DNA of 39,063 nt from Thiomicrorhabdus sp. (GCA_021648625.1 JAKISK010000009.1:1-39063), one strand, 5' to 3'. Shown: positions 8,795-20,028, counted from the first letter of the stretch. The notes: generated by a model from the sequence alone, not told the origin. Numbers and translations: made by a program.

Positions 8795-11594
8795 CGCCTT
8801 CTATGTTGTCCACACAGCGTTGGCACAGTTCAGGGTGCGCTTCAATTTGGCCTACGTCTTCTCGATGATGCCAGCAACGTGCGCATTTTGGCTGTTCGGC
8901 CGCGCCCGCATCTAACCATAACCCGGCCAACTCGGATTCCACTGCGGTGTCACTTTTTTCGGCCAAAGACTTTAACGTCGCGTTTGAGGTAATCAAGACA
9001 AAACGCAGTTCATCCTCTAAACGCGCTAACTTATCATACAAGTCGCCGTCACAATAGAGTGTTACTTGAGCGGTTAACGAGCCTTTAATCACTTTATCGT
9101 TACGTAGCTTCTCAAGCTGTTTGGAAACGCTTGATCGTACCGCCATCATCTCACCCCAATATTCTGAATTTAATTCAGCCGACTCGTCCAACGCGGTTAA
9201 GCCTTTATACCATGTGGCGACAAATACCGTTTTTGAACGCTCTCCCGGTAATTTCCACAACTCTTCTGCGGTAAAACTGAGAATGGGCGCAATCCAACGC
9301 ACCAATGCTTCAATAATATGATACAACGCCGTTTGTGCCGAACGACGTGCCAGTCCTTCGGTTTGGCAGGTGTATTGGCGATCTTTAATGACATCTAAAT
9401 AGAACGACCCCAGCTCCACGGAGCAAAAATGGGTGACGGCTTGGTAAATCGCGTGAAAATTATAGCTTTCATAGGCGGCTACAATCTCTTTTTGCAATTT
9501 ATCGGCATGGCCAATGACCCACTTATCAAGCGGTAACAAATCTTCATACGCCACACAGTCGGTGGCTGGATTAAAGCCATTAATATTGGCAAGCAAAAAA
9601 CGGGAGGTATTACGAATACGGCGATACGCGTCGGCGGTACGGCTAACGATTTCGTCGGATACGGTCATCTCATTACGGTAATCGGCGGCGGAGATCCACA
9701 GGCGTAAAATATCCGCTCCCAATTTATTGGCGATTTGTTGTGGCGCGACCACATTCCCTTTGGATTTAGACATTTTCTTGCCGTCTTTATCTACGGTAAA
9801 GCCATGAGTCAGCACTTGTTTATAAGGCGCTTGCCCATCGGTAGCCAGTGCCGATAACATGGAGGATTGAAACCAACCACGATGCTGATCAGAGCCTTCT
9901 AAATATAAGTCCGCAGGCGCATGTAGCTCATCACGTTGACCCAATACGGCAAAATGAGAGATGCCTGAATCGAACCAAACATCCAAAATATCGGTCACTT
10001 GCTCGTAATCGTTCGCCTCGTCACCCAATAGGGTCGCGGGATCTAAATCGTACCAAGCATCAATGGATTTTTCTTCGACCATTACAGCAATTTTTTCCAT
10101 CATCTCCACGGTGTTCGGGTGCATTTCGCCCGTTACTTTGTGAATGAAAATGGTAATGGGAACACCCCAAAAACGCTGACGCGAAATACACCAGTCTGGA
10201 CGGCCATCAATCATCCCTTCAATACGATTTTGCCCCGATTCAGGTACCCACGCCACTTTTTTAATCTCTTGTAACGCTTTATCACGCAAGCCACCTTCGG
10301 TCATACTAATAAACCATTGCGGCGTGGTGCGAAAAATCAAAGGCGTTTTAGTACGCCAGCAGTGTGGGTAACTGTGTTCAATGATTTCAATGTGTAAAAG
10401 TGCGCGATGTTCTTTAAGCACTTCAATCACATGGTCGTCCACTTTCAGTACATTTTCACCCTCAAACAGAGGCGTACCCGCTACATAGTTTCCTCGACCA
10501 TCCACTGGGCAATCAATGTCTAAATCGTACTTTAAACCCACTGAAAAATCTTCTACCCCGTGACCTGGCGCGGTGTGTACGCAACCCGTTCCCGCTTCGG
10601 TGGTAACATGCTCGCCTAAAATAAGCGGAACAGTACGGTCATAAAAAGGGTGTTGCAACTCAACCAAATCAAATAACTCGCCGCGACCATACGCAATCAC
10701 TCGGTACTGATCAAAGCCCCATTTATCCATCGCATCTTTAATCATCGCTTCGGCAATAAACAGACGCTCAGGGCCATGCTCGCCTTCAACCTGCACCACG
10801 GAATATTCCAACTCTGGATGAACGGAAACCGCTTGGTTAGCGGGCAGTGTCCATGGGGTGGTGGTCCAAATTACCACTGACAAAGGCCCTTCGCCTAAAT
10901 GGTCTTCTACATGATGGCAACGCTCAAAAAAGGCTTTGTCGTCCAGTACCTTAAAACGCACATCAATCGACTTAGAGCGTTTATTCTCATACTCCACTTC
11001 GGCTTCGGCCAACGCGGTATGACCTCCCACACTCCAATAAACGGGCTTGGTGCCTTTAATTAAGTGGCCGTTTTGAATGATTTTAGACAAAGCTCTGATT
11101 TCATTGGCTTCGTATTTAAAATCTTTGGTTAAATAAGGATTTTCCCAATCGGCCATAATGCCTAGGCGTTGAAAATCGGCCATCTGTCCATCGACTTGCT
11201 TTTGTGCATAATCACGACACGCTTGGCGAAATTCAGTCGCGCCAATTTTTTGCCCCACTTTGCCTTTCTTTTTTTCAACATTCAGCTCAATCGGCAATCC
11301 ATGACAATCCCAACCCGGTACAAGTGGCGCATCAAATCCACTCAAGCCTTTGGACTTGACAATCATGTCCTTCAATACCTTGTTCACCGCATGACCAATA
11401 TGAATATTGCCGTTTGCATACGGAGGACCGTCGTGCAAAATAAATTTAGGACGACCCGCCATGTGCGCTCGTACAGTTTGATAAAGCGATTCCGACTGCC
11501 AAGCTTCCACTTGCTTTGGCTCACGATTGGGCAAGTTGCCACGCATTGGAAAATCGGTTTCAGGAAGGTTTAAGGTTGGTTTATAGTCAGTCAT
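8769..11594 (-). CDS. ileS: Isoleucyl-tRNA synthetase
   Basis: [32 protein letters not shown]-terminal Zn motif [12 protein letters not shown]...CQRCVDN. Confidence 0.98.
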   Translation of the reverse strand: MTDYKPTLNLPETDFPMRGNLPNREPKQVEAWQSESLYQTVRAHMAGRPKFILHDGPPYANGNIHIGHAVNKVLKDMIVKSKGLSGFDAPLVPGWDCHGLPIELNVEKKKGKVGQKIGATEFRQACRDYAQKQVDGQMADFQRLGIMADWENPYLTKDFKYEANEIRALSKIIQNGHLIKGTKPVYWSVGGHTALAEAEVEYENKRSKSIDVRFKVLDDKAFFERCHHVEDHLGEGPLSVVIWTTTPWTLPANQAVSVHPELEYSVVQVEGEHGPERLFIAEAMIKDAMDKWGFDQYRVIAYGRGELFDLVELQHPFYDRTVPLILGEHVTTEAGTGCVHTAPGHGVEDFSVGLKYDLDIDCPVDGRGNYVAGTPLFEGENVLKVDDHVIEVLKEHRALLHIEIIEHSYPHCWRTKTPLIFRTTPQWFISMTEGGLRDKALQEIKKVAWVPESGQNRIEGMIDGRPDWCISRQRFWGVPITIFIHKVTGEMHPNTVEMMEKIAVMVEEKSIDAWYDLDPATLLGDEANDYEQVTDILDVWFDSGISHFAVLGQRDELHAPADLYLEGSDQHRGWFQSSMLSALATDGQAPYKQVLTHGFTVDKDGKKMSKSKGNVVAPQQIANKLGADILRLWISAADYRNEMTVSDEIVSRTADAYRRIRNTSRFLLANINGFNPATDCVAYEDLLPLDKWVIGHADKLQKEIVAAYESYNFHAIYQAVTHFCSVELGSFYLDVIKDRQYTCQTEGLARRSAQTALYHIIEALVRWIAPILSFTAEELWKLPGERSKTVFVATWYKGLTALDESAELNSEYWGEMMAVRSSVSKQLEKLRNDKVIKGSLTAQVTLYCDGDLYDKLARLEDELRFVLITSNATLKSLAEKSDTAVESELAGLWLDAGAAEQPKCARCWHHREDVGQIEAHPELCQRCVDNIEGDGEVRHYA

Positions 11595-11643
11595 GTGATT
11601 ACTTTATGATTAAAGAAGAAGCAAATATCATTGCCCTTCAGGA

Positions 11644-12582
11644 TTACAGTTTAAAAAAATGCTTTGTTTTTTGTACATCAAGGCCTATCTGCTTTTTTAG
11701 CGCCTCAATGCCATTAAATTTTTGTTCGGGTCGAATAAAGTGTTGTAAGGTAACGGAGACATGCGACCCGTACACCTCTTTAGTCCAGTTAAACAGGTGA
11801 ACCTCAATGGAAGGTCGCACCCCATCTACCGTAGGACGTAAACCAATATTGGCCACACCAGGCCATTCCGATTCGGCAAGGCCGCCCACCGTTACGGCAA
11901 ACACGCCTTGAACGGGCATCTGAATCCGCTTAGGGTTTAAGTTCAAGGTTCGAAACCCAAGCGTTCTGCCCAATTTTTGCCCATGTATTACTCGGCCATT
12001 AAAGCAAAAAGGCCTGCCCAAAAGCGTACTGGCTTCGTCTAAATCTGGTTTGCTTAATGCCTGCCTAATTCGCGTACTGCTCACTCGCTTGCCTCTAACG
12101 TCAAACGTGGGCATGTCCGTTACCGAAAAACCAAGCGAGTTCCCTGCTTGCGTTAAATAGTTAAAATCGCCTTGGCGTTGCAAACCAAACCGAAAATCAT
12201 CGCCCACCACCAAATGTTTGGTATAAAGCTGTTTAACTAAAATCGTTTTCACAAACTGCTCGGCACTTAATTGAGCAAACGAACCATCAAAACGAACACA
12301 CAAAAGGTAGTCAATGCCCGTGCCTTGCAATGCCCTCACTTTTTCACGAAAGTTCATCAGCCGTACAGGGGCATTTTGTGGCGAAAAAAACTCCACGGGC
12401 AACGGCTCAAATAACATCACCACACTGGGCAGCGCCATGGTTTTCGCTTGAGCAACCACAGCACGCAATATCTGTTGATGCCCAACATGCACGCCATCAA
12501 AGTTACCGATACTCAGCACACAACCCTTGGCAAGCTGGCTTTGAATCGTGTCTAAATTATGAGTACCTAAAATGAGTTGCAT
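11644..12582 (-). CDS. ribF: Bifunctional riboflavin kinase/FAD synthetase
   Basis: LSIGNFDGVHVGHQQIL; C-terminal flavokinase GRTLGFRTLNLNP; upstream of ileS-lspA as is typical. Confidence 0.96.
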   Translation of the reverse strand: MQLILGTHNLDTIQSQLAKGCVLSIGNFDGVHVGHQQILRAVVAQAKTMALPSVVMLFEPLPVEFFSPQNAPVRLMNFREKVRALQGTGIDYLLCVRFDGSFAQLSAEQFVKTILVKQLYTKHLVVGDDFRFGLQRQGDFNYLTQAGNSLGFSVTDMPTFDVRGKRVSSTRIRQALSKPDLDEASTLLGRPFCFNGRVIHGQKLGRTLGFRTLNLNPKRIQMPVQGVFAVTVGGLAESEWPGVANIGLRPTVDGVRPSIEVHLFNWTKEVYGSHVSVTLQHFIRPEQKFNGIEALKKQIGLDVQKTKHFFKL

Positions 12583-12735
12583 ACGTTGTATTTTTTAAGC
12601 CACAAAAACAGCCCTAAATTATAGCGGATTCAAGCGCTTAATAATTATTATTCTGTACACCTCATAAAAAAGCGATAAAATAGGTTTTTTACTATTTTAC
12701 TTTTTATCTATTTCACTTTAAAAGGAAGATTCAAA

Positions 12736-13572
12736 ATGGACGAAGCTCAAAACGCAATAACCGAAATGCAAGGCCTTTCCATGAAGGCTTATGAATTAGG
12801 GCTTGAATATGCGCCCAAACTCGCACTCGCCATCATCACGCTCTTGATTGGTTTATGGATTATTCGAATGCTGGGCAATCTTTTACAAGCCTCCATGAAA
12901 AAATCTAAGGTAGACCCGACCTTAATTCCTTTTATTACCAGCTTAAGTGCTTGGATACTTAAATTGTTACTGTTCATTTCTGTTGCGTCTATGATTGGAA
13001 TCGCAACAACGTCCTTTATTGCCGTATTGGGTGCCGCAGGTTTAGCCATTGGCTTAGCTCTGCAAGGCAGCTTAGCCAACTTTGCGGGCGGTGTACTGAT
13101 TATGATTTTCAAACCCTATAAAGTGGGCGACCTTATTGAAGCACAAGGCCACTTAGGCATCGTTAAAGAAGTTCAAATTTTTAACACGTTGCTCACAAAC
13201 CCTGAAAATAAGCAGGTGATTATTCCTAACGGCGCTATTTCAAACGATTCCATCGTTAATTACACATCTGAAGGTGCCATTCGAGTCAATTTAACCGTCG
13301 GAATTGCCTACGATGCTGACATTACTAAAGCCAAATCCGTCTTAATGTCGGTATTAGAACGACACGATAAAGTGTTAAAAGATCCCGCCCCTTTTGTAGG
13401 CGTGGTTGAACTGGCCGACAGCTCCGTTAACCTAGCCGTTCGCCCACACTGCACTCCCGATGATTATTGGGACGTCTTTTTTGATATCAATGAACAAATC
13501 AAAATAGCCTTGGATGAAAATCAAATCAGCATTCCATTTCCACAAAGAGATGTGCACCTTATTAAAGCCTAA
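12736..13572 (+). CDS. mscS: Small-conductance mechanosensitive channel
   Basis: TM3 AAGLAIGLALQGSLANFAGGVLIMIFKPYKVGDLIEAQG and the beta domain (VIIPNGAISNDSIVNYT). Confidence 0.94.
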   Translation: MDEAQNAITEMQGLSMKAYELGLEYAPKLALAIITLLIGLWIIRMLGNLLQASMKKSKVDPTLIPFITSLSAWILKLLLFISVASMIGIATTSFIAVLGAAGLAIGLALQGSLANFAGGVLIMIFKPYKVGDLIEAQGHLGIVKEVQIFNTLLTNPENKQVIIPNGAISNDSIVNYTSEGAIRVNLTVGIAYDADITKAKSVLMSVLERHDKVLKDPAPFVGVVELADSSVNLAVRPHCTPDDYWDVFFDINEQIKIALDENQISIPFPQRDVHLIKA

Positions 13573-13600
13573 GGTCAATGTTAAACCCAAATCTTCACTT

Positions 13601-13629
13601 AACGCCCTTTTTACCGAGGGCGTTTTTTT
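13601..13629 (+). terminator. Rho-independent terminator of mscS
   Basis: aacgccct-ttttaccg-agggcgtttttttg stem plus T-run. Confidence 0.85.
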
Positions 13630-13728
13630 GACCTCTAAAATTTTATCCCCCCCCTTCCTGCCGTAATCAATAAAAGACTTTACGCTCTGGTGCTGATAAA
13701 ATGGCCACATTACGTGGGTTAATATAAA

Positions 13729-13891
13729 CCCTAATCCCCAGATAGAAAATACGTTTATAGCGCAAGCCCTTGACGCACCTAGCAAATGTAAAAAAGGACG
13801 CATCACCAATAAGGTGACATTGTCTTTTTTACATTCACTATGCACATCAATTGCTTACACTCTAATTCGCATTTCTATCTGGGGATTAGGG
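13729..13891 (+). mobile_element. MITE-like 163-bp palindromic element, copy 2
   Basis: Same TIRs; exact 5-bp TSD ATAAA at 13724-13728 and 13892-13896; central caccaataaggtg hairpin tip. Confidence 0.9.
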
Positions 13892-13942
13892 ATAAACTAT
13901 TTTACCCCCCCCTTCAAAACACGCTTAAAGGTAAGTATTTAA

Positions 13943-15316
13943 ATGATTAACCTAATTCTTTGTGGTGGCTCAGGCACGCGTTTATGGCCCATTAGCCGAA
14001 CGCTGTTACCCAAGCAATTTGTGCCACTCTTTAAGGATCAATCCCTCTTTCAAAAAACCGTATTACGTAACCAACCGTTTTGCGATCAATTTTTGATTGT
14101 CTCCAATCAAGAACAATATTTTTTGGCGTTGGATCAAATGCAAGCGTTGCAAAACAACATCGACTCGCAGTTTATTTTAGAACCCGTTGGCCGCAATACT
14201 GCCCCAGCCATTGCTCTAGCGTGTATGGCAGTGGACTCTAACGCAATCATTTTTGTTACCCCTTCGGATCATTTAATCAAAGATCAAGCCGCGTATGAAG
14301 CCGCCGTGGCGCACGCCAAGCAGTTGGCAGAGCAAGATAAATTAGTCACCTTTGGCATTCAACCCACCTACCCTGAAACGGGGTTTGGTTACATTGAAGC
14401 CCAAGGCGAAGATGTACTCTCTTTTAAAGAAAAACCCGAATACACTGTTGCGGAATCGTATCTTTCCCAAGGAAATTTTTATTGGAACAGTGGTATGTTT
14501 TGTTTTAAGGCTGGCGTGTTTTTAAGAGAGCTAGAACAACACGCGCCTGAGATGTTTCAAGCCTGCCAAACCGCGTATCAACAAACACAACAAGAGGCGT
14601 TTTTGCGTATTCCACTTGAGGCAATGCAAGCGATTCCTGCGGACAGCATTGATTATGCCGTCATGGAAAAAAGCCAACATGTGAAGGTCGTTCCCAGTGA
14701 CATTGGCTGGAGTGATTTGGGCAGTTTTGAGGCGCTGGATCAAGAGCTTGAAAAAGACTCTGAAGGGAATACTCAATCCGACAATACGCTGTTATTGAAT
14801 GCCAAAAACAATCTAATTTTAGGCGATGATCGTATTATTTCGCTCATCGACATTGAAGATTTAATGATTGTAGACACCGCCGATGCGTTATTAATTGCGC
14901 CCAAAGGCTCTGGGCAAAAAGTTAAGAAGATTGTCGAACAGCTAAAAGCGCAAGGCAGTGATCTACCGCAAATTCACCGAACCGCACACCGCCCTTGGGG
15001 AACCTACACCATTTTAGAATCGGCAACACGGTACAAAATCAAACGCATTGTGGTCAAACCAGGTAAAACCTTAAGCCTACAAAAACACCTGCATCGTAGT
15101 GAGCACTGGATTGTGGTTTCGGGTACGGCGACGGTCACCGTTGGCGAAAACGTGCAACTGGTTCGTCCCAATGAATCGACCTATATTCCCATTGGCGAAA
15201 AACACCGTTTAGCCAACGATGGACGTTTGGATCTCATTTTAATTGAAGCGCAAGTGGGTGAATACACGGGCGAAGATGATATTATTCGGTTTGAAGATGA
15301 GTACGGCAGGCAGTAA
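13943..15316 (+). CDS. manC: Mannose-1-phosphate guanylyltransferase / mannose-6-phosphate isomerase
   Basis: LCGGSGTRLWPISRTLLPKQFVPL; C-terminal cupin RPWGTYTILESATRYKIKRIVVKPGKTLSLQKHLHRSEHWIVVSGTA. Confidence 0.96.
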   Translation: MINLILCGGSGTRLWPISRTLLPKQFVPLFKDQSLFQKTVLRNQPFCDQFLIVSNQEQYFLALDQMQALQNNIDSQFILEPVGRNTAPAIALACMAVDSNAIIFVTPSDHLIKDQAAYEAAVAHAKQLAEQDKLVTFGIQPTYPETGFGYIEAQGEDVLSFKEKPEYTVAESYLSQGNFYWNSGMFCFKAGVFLRELEQHAPEMFQACQTAYQQTQQEAFLRIPLEAMQAIPADSIDYAVMEKSQHVKVVPSDIGWSDLGSFEALDQELEKDSEGNTQSDNTLLLNAKNNLILGDDRIISLIDIEDLMIVDTADALLIAPKGSGQKVKKIVEQLKAQGSDLPQIHRTAHRPWGTYTILESATRYKIKRIVVKPGKTLSLQKHLHRSEHWIVVSGTATVTVGENVQLVRPNESTYIPIGEKHRLANDGRLDLILIEAQVGEYTGEDDIIRFEDEYGRQ

Positions 15317-15323
15317 ACACTCT

Positions 15324-16859
15324 ATGAATTTTACCCCCCCCTCCTTATCCGCACAACGTGCCAGTATTTTTTTGGTGTCGTTGATGTCGTTGTTGCACCT
15401 GTTTTTAGCCTTTCATGTGGAACTGGGTGGCGATGAAGCGCATTATGCCTTATACGGTTTAATGCCTGACTGGAGCTATTTTGACCACCCGCCCATGGTG
15501 GGTTGGTTGCAAATTTTGCCCATGTGGCTCGCGCCTTACGATTGGAGCGCACGCATTGTTCCCATCGCACTGTACGCACTGCTAAACTACGTGTTATACC
15601 AACTGACCATTGAACTGTTCTGCAAACAATCGTCCAATAGCAATTGGCAACACCGCCAACCTGCCCACGATACCAATCACTGGTTAGGTTTTTGGACGCT
15701 TGCCGTATTAAACAGCTGTTTAATTTTGGTGTTAATGGGCATGGCGATGTTGCCAGATAATCTGCTTATGGTTGTCACTTTAGCGCTGATTTTAACCGTC
15801 ATTAAACTGCTTGAAACCAACGCCTTTAAATACTGGATTATTCTGGGCGTTTTGGTCGGCTTGGCCGCACTGTCCAAATACACCGCCGTTACCTTAGTCG
15901 TCTCATTATTGCTCGTAATGCTGGTTGAAAAACGTTGGATTTGGCTGGCTCAAAAAGGCTTGTGGCTGGCGATTTTAATTGCCATTTTAATGATTACCCC
16001 TGTTTTGTACTGGAACGCACAAAACGATTGGGCCTCGTTTTTGTATCAAATTGACCACGGCACAGGCAGTGCTGTTTGGGAGCTGGACAGCTTGGTTCGT
16101 ACCCAACTCGTCCAATTGGCCTCTTACACCCCCGTTATCTTTATTTTAGGTTGGTGGATGATGCTCAAGCCCGCGCACTATCGAGATGCCCGCACACGTC
16201 TTCTGCTTTTGTTTGCCCTGCCCATCACAGCATTGTTTGCTTGGGGTTCTGGATTTGAAGAAAGTTTACCCCACTGGGTCTCGCTCTCTTGGTTACTGCT
16301 CATCCCCATCATCGTTCACTGGGCGTGGCAACTGCGTGATAAAAAATGGCTTAAACCTCTGGCGTATTTTCATTTTATACTTGCGGGATCGCTGGTGTTA
16401 TTGGCGCACAGTTTACTGTACAAACCGTGGATTCCGTTTGATGACCACAAAAACCCCATTCAGGGCGATTACGGCTGGCCGCAAGCGGCAAAAACGGCAT
16501 TGGAACTGCAAAAAAACCTAACAGATGATCCAAAAACCCTGCCTCTCTTTGTCTCAAACTGGAGCGTTACCAGCCATTTGGCATGGTATGCCCGCCCCCA
16601 ACCAGTGTTTATTACTTCCAAAAAACAGACACAATATGCGTTCTGGTTTGGTTTGCCCCACGCGGGTACAAACGGATTACTGGTGGTGCCACACTATGAA
16701 AAAACACCGCCCAAAACACAAAAACCGGCACATTTTGAACGCTGTGAGCGGTTAAAAGAAGAGCCTTTATCCGTTAATGGCGCCATTGTCGTCACCTATT
16801 ATTACTATCATTGTTTTAATTTTACCCCCCCCCTACCCGCCTCGGATGAAACCCCTTAA
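15324..16859 (+). CDS. ArnT/PMT-like glycosyltransferase family 39 membrane protein
   Basis: GGDEAHYALYGLMPDWSYFDHPPMVGWLQILPMWL; start placed at ATG 15324 (MNFTPPSLSAQ), in frame with track ORF 15243..16859. Confidence 0.85.
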   Translation: MNFTPPSLSAQRASIFLVSLMSLLHLFLAFHVELGGDEAHYALYGLMPDWSYFDHPPMVGWLQILPMWLAPYDWSARIVPIALYALLNYVLYQLTIELFCKQSSNSNWQHRQPAHDTNHWLGFWTLAVLNSCLILVLMGMAMLPDNLLMVVTLALILTVIKLLETNAFKYWIILGVLVGLAALSKYTAVTLVVSLLLVMLVEKRWIWLAQKGLWLAILIAILMITPVLYWNAQNDWASFLYQIDHGTGSAVWELDSLVRTQLVQLASYTPVIFILGWWMMLKPAHYRDARTRLLLLFALPITALFAWGSGFEESLPHWVSLSWLLLIPIIVHWAWQLRDKKWLKPLAYFHFILAGSLVLLAHSLLYKPWIPFDDHKNPIQGDYGWPQAAKTALELQKNLTDDPKTLPLFVSNWSVTSHLAWYARPQPVFITSKKQTQYAFWFGLPHAGTNGLLVVPHYEKTPPKTQKPAHFERCERLKEEPLSVNGAIVVTYYYYHCFNFTPPLPASDETP

Positions 16860-18166
16860 TGAACCGTTTAGCACTTATAACACGTTTCATTGTCGCGCCC
16901 ATCACTCGACCCATCGCCATTGCATCGGAGATAATTCACCAGCCCGATAAAGCGTTTCCCGTCATTGATTTTTTAAAAGGCATCAGCGTCTTAATGGTGA
17001 TTTTGTTTCATGTTTTTTTTGCCGTCTTTTTTCTGTTTAAAAAAGACATTGAAAAACTCAATGCATTTATTCAAAGCATTCCAAGCGGGCTGATCTTTAT
17101 TTTATCCTCCGACAAAGCGGTGGATATTTTCTTTCTAATCAGCAGTTTCTTACTCAGCTATGGTCTATTAAAGGTATACCACAAACAGCAATCCATCAGC
17201 ATTAAACGCTTTTACCTCCACCGTTTTTTCCGAATCTACCCACTGTTTTTAGTCGCGTTATTGCTCTACGGTTTAGCCGACCCGCACAAGCTGTTCACCG
17301 AAGGCTGGTATAGCCTGCTGTTTATTGAAAACATCTTTAGCAAAGGCATTATCCCCGTGCAGTGGAGCTTATCCATTGAAGTACAGTTTTACCTAGTTTT
17401 ACCCTTCTTAATTCTGTTTTTAGCCAAGCGCCGTTCGCCCATTATTTGGCTATCCGTTCTAATCGCACTCAGTGTATGGGTTCGATTTTGGTTCGCCTAC
17501 CAAACGCCACAAATTCATCAAACCCCATGGTATGAATTTATCCATTCGGTAGACCCTGCGCTCTACATGGACACCATGTATTACGTAATTGAAACGCGCA
17601 TTACACCGTTATTAATGGGCGTTTTATGGGCGTTTATACTTTGGTACAAACCCAACTATTCACTCTCACTCACCCCCTTACAAAAAGCCGCCGTACTGTT
17701 ATTTGGCTTAAGCTTGGTTTACCTTAGTATGCACTACCCCATGTATAACCCACAGTCTAGTTACTACCACCCCTTTAATGAAACCCTAAACCTTGCCGCC
17801 ATTACCCTGCACCGTTTTGTGTTCAGTGGCAGTATTTTGCTCATGGTGCTGTTGTTTCATTACGACAGCAACACCAAAATTTCTCCCCCCCTCATACGTT
17901 GGAAAGGTTGGCGTTTATTGTCCGAAGTGGCCTACCCCATGTACTTTTTTCATTTTCCATTCATTGCCCTTGCGTGGGTCATCGTTTTGGGCACGGTCGA
18001 TTTAGAAAGCATTACCCAAGTAGAGCTTTGGCGTATTCCACTCGTATTTTTACTCGCCACAGGGTTTACGCTCTATCTCTCCCTATGGCTTAACTACTGG
18101 GTAGAGGCGCGTTTTATTCGCATCGGAAAACGGCTCGAATCGCGCTGGTTTAGCAAGTCAAATTAA
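16859..18166 (+). CDS. Acyltransferase 3 family membrane protein
   Basis: DFLKGISVLMVILFHVFFAVFF, KRFYLHRFFRIYPLFLVALLLYG, VQWSLSIEVQFYLVLPF; start overlaps previous stop. Confidence 0.88.
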   Translation: MNRLALITRFIVAPITRPIAIASEIIHQPDKAFPVIDFLKGISVLMVILFHVFFAVFFLFKKDIEKLNAFIQSIPSGLIFILSSDKAVDIFFLISSFLLSYGLLKVYHKQQSISIKRFYLHRFFRIYPLFLVALLLYGLADPHKLFTEGWYSLLFIENIFSKGIIPVQWSLSIEVQFYLVLPFLILFLAKRRSPIIWLSVLIALSVWVRFWFAYQTPQIHQTPWYEFIHSVDPALYMDTMYYVIETRITPLLMGVLWAFILWYKPNYSLSLTPLQKAAVLLFGLSLVYLSMHYPMYNPQSSYYHPFNETLNLAAITLHRFVFSGSILLMVLLFHYDSNTKISPPLIRWKGWRLLSEVAYPMYFFHFPFIALAWVIVLGTVDLESITQVELWRIPLVFLLATGFTLYLSLWLNYWVEARFIRIGKRLESRWFSKSN

Positions 18167-18210
18167 GGCATAATGTCTTCTGAAACCAAAAACACCTTAG
18201 AGACCGTTGC

Positions 18211-19341
18211 ATGATTTCGATTGTTGTCCCCACCTATCAAGAGTTTGAAAATCTACCCCCCCTGTGCGAGATGATTCAAACCGCTCTGGCCGACTTTATT
18301 GCCGCCGAATCGCTCGGCTATGAAATCTTGATTATGGACGACAACTCTCAAGATGGCTCCATAAAAAAAGTACAAGAACTTGCCAACACCTACCCCATTC
18401 GCCTGATAAATCGAACCCAAAATCGTGGGCTTTCTCCCGCTGTGATTGACGGATTTTCAGAAGCCAGAGGCGATTACGTTGTGGTAATGGACGCAGATTT
18501 ATCCCACCCCGCCACAGCCATTCCAGAGATGATTCGACAACTCAAAACGGGAGAGAGTGATTTTGTCTTAGGCTCTCGCTACGTGGAGGGTGGTAGCATC
18601 GACGACAGTTGGACCCTTTGGCGCTACATTAATTCGGTGGTCGCCACACTCCCCGCCCTGCCGCTCACCAAAGTAAAAGACCCCATGTCCGGTTTTTTTG
18701 CGGTGCGTAAAGCGGACATTCCATCCGCCAATGAGCTGTCCCCCATTGGTTACAAAATTGCGTTAGAAGTGATGGTCAAAGGCCCGTTTAAAAAAGTCAG
18801 CGAAGTGCCAATTCATTTTGTAGATCGCATACATGGCGAATCCAAACTCACCTTTACCGAACAGCTAAAATACTTAAGACACCTGCGCCGACTGTACCAA
18901 TATAAATTTAAAACCAAAGCAGAATTTTTTCAGTTCGCCGCCGTTGGAAGCAGTGGTGTTATCGTTGATATGACGTTTTACCTACTCTTGCAAATATTTG
19001 GCGTCTCCCACACCCTAGCACGAGCCATCTCATTTTGGCCAGCCGTCTCATGGAACTGGATGCTCAACCGTCTCATCACCTTTAGCCACCGTGAAAAAAC
19101 AGCCAAAACAACCCAATGGGGCGCATTTGTTTTCAGCTCACTGCTCGGGTTCTCAGTCAACTACGGAACTTACTACACCCTAACAACCTTTGTACCCTTC
19201 TTTCAAGAACACATCATACTCGCCTTTATTATAGGAATACTCATGGGAATGGGCTTTAACTTCTCCATATCCAACCTGTTTGTCTTTAGAAAATTGCGCG
19301 AAGAAGTAGACAGCGAATCAAAAAGAAGGCATTCAAAATAA
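18211..19341 (+). CDS. Family 2 glycosyltransferase (DPM-synthase-like) fused to GtrA-like domain
   Basis: ISIVVPTYQEFENLPPL, MDADLSHPATAIPEM, LGSRYVEGG; C-terminal GtrA-like TM domain (FFQFAAVGSSGVIVDMTFYLLLQ). Confidence 0.92.
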   Translation: MISIVVPTYQEFENLPPLCEMIQTALADFIAAESLGYEILIMDDNSQDGSIKKVQELANTYPIRLINRTQNRGLSPAVIDGFSEARGDYVVVMDADLSHPATAIPEMIRQLKTGESDFVLGSRYVEGGSIDDSWTLWRYINSVVATLPALPLTKVKDPMSGFFAVRKADIPSANELSPIGYKIALEVMVKGPFKKVSEVPIHFVDRIHGESKLTFTEQLKYLRHLRRLYQYKFKTKAEFFQFAAVGSSGVIVDMTFYLLLQIFGVSHTLARAISFWPAVSWNWMLNRLITFSHREKTAKTTQWGAFVFSSLLGFSVNYGTYYTLTTFVPFFQEHIILAFIIGILMGMGFNFSISNLFVFRKLREEVDSESKRRHSK

Positions 19342-19342
19342 T

Positions 19343-19376
19343 CCCCCCCCTGCTCTATTTATCTATAGGGGGGGGG
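19343..19376. repeat. C8-tgctctatttatctata-G9 paired homopolymer between convergent genes
   Basis: Directly read; hairpin-capable, stop codon of the DTW gene lies in the loop. Confidence 0.85.
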
Positions 19377-19981
19377 TAAAAATTTTGTTGATGCGCTTGC
19401 ATCCGTTCAAACGAAGCAAGTAACGGCTGATAACGTTCAGCGTTCGACTCCAACTGTGAATACAACGCATACACCGCCTCAACCGTTGATAAACTTAACG
19501 CATCTTTCTGCTTACGAATACGATAATTAGAGCGTTCCACCGGCGATAAAACCACTCGATTTAACCCCCTCAACACCGAGTTTAACTGCATAATTTTATG
19601 CGTTTTTCGCCATGTACCATCCAGCACCAAAATTTTAATAGCACTCAATTCAAACGTTTGCTGTATGCGAGCAATACACCATTCAGAAAACGGTTCCAAT
19701 TGATGTTCAATCTTAGGGTACAACAAAAAAACCGGCTGAGACCCCTCCAACCAATGCTTAAGCGAAGGAATTTCTAAGACATTTTCGCCCACCCACGTTT
19801 GACAATCACGCAGTGATAACTGCACAATTTTTGCCGTGCCCTTTACCTGCTTAGCTTCATTAGGATGCTGTAAAATACCCAACGACACTTGATTGAAAAT
19901 CGCACCTTCAATCCATTGGCACAAACAGTTATTGATTGCACGCTCACAGGTTGGACAGATTACTCTTGGCATACCGTACAC
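19355..19981 (-). CDS. DTW domain-containing protein (tRNA acp3U transferase-type)
   Basis: CPTCERAINNCLCQWI, LVLDGTWRKTHKIMQLN (DGTW variant), YRIRKQKDALSLSTVEA. Confidence 0.9.
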   Translation of the reverse strand: MYGMPRVICPTCERAINNCLCQWIEGAIFNQVSLGILQHPNEAKQVKGTAKIVQLSLRDCQTWVGENVLEIPSLKHWLEGSQPVFLLYPKIEHQLEPFSEWCIARIQQTFELSAIKILVLDGTWRKTHKIMQLNSVLRGLNRVVLSPVERSNYRIRKQKDALSLSTVEAVYALYSQLESNAERYQPLLASFERMQAHQQNFYPPPIDK

Positions 19982-20013
19982 ACTTCAATGATTAACTTGA
20001 TGATATAAAAGTA

Positions 20014-20021
20014 GGGGGGGG
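20014..20021 (+). repeat. G8 tract at Shine-Dalgarno position of the GNAT gene
   Basis: gtaGGGGGGGGagaaattTTG. Confidence 0.7.
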
Positions 20022-20028
20022 AGAAATT

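Noticed and set aside
8769-11594. Antisense ORFs inside ileS, vgrG, ABC and MCP genes listed in the track
   Set aside because: Shadow ORFs of well-supported conserved genes with no independent signals.
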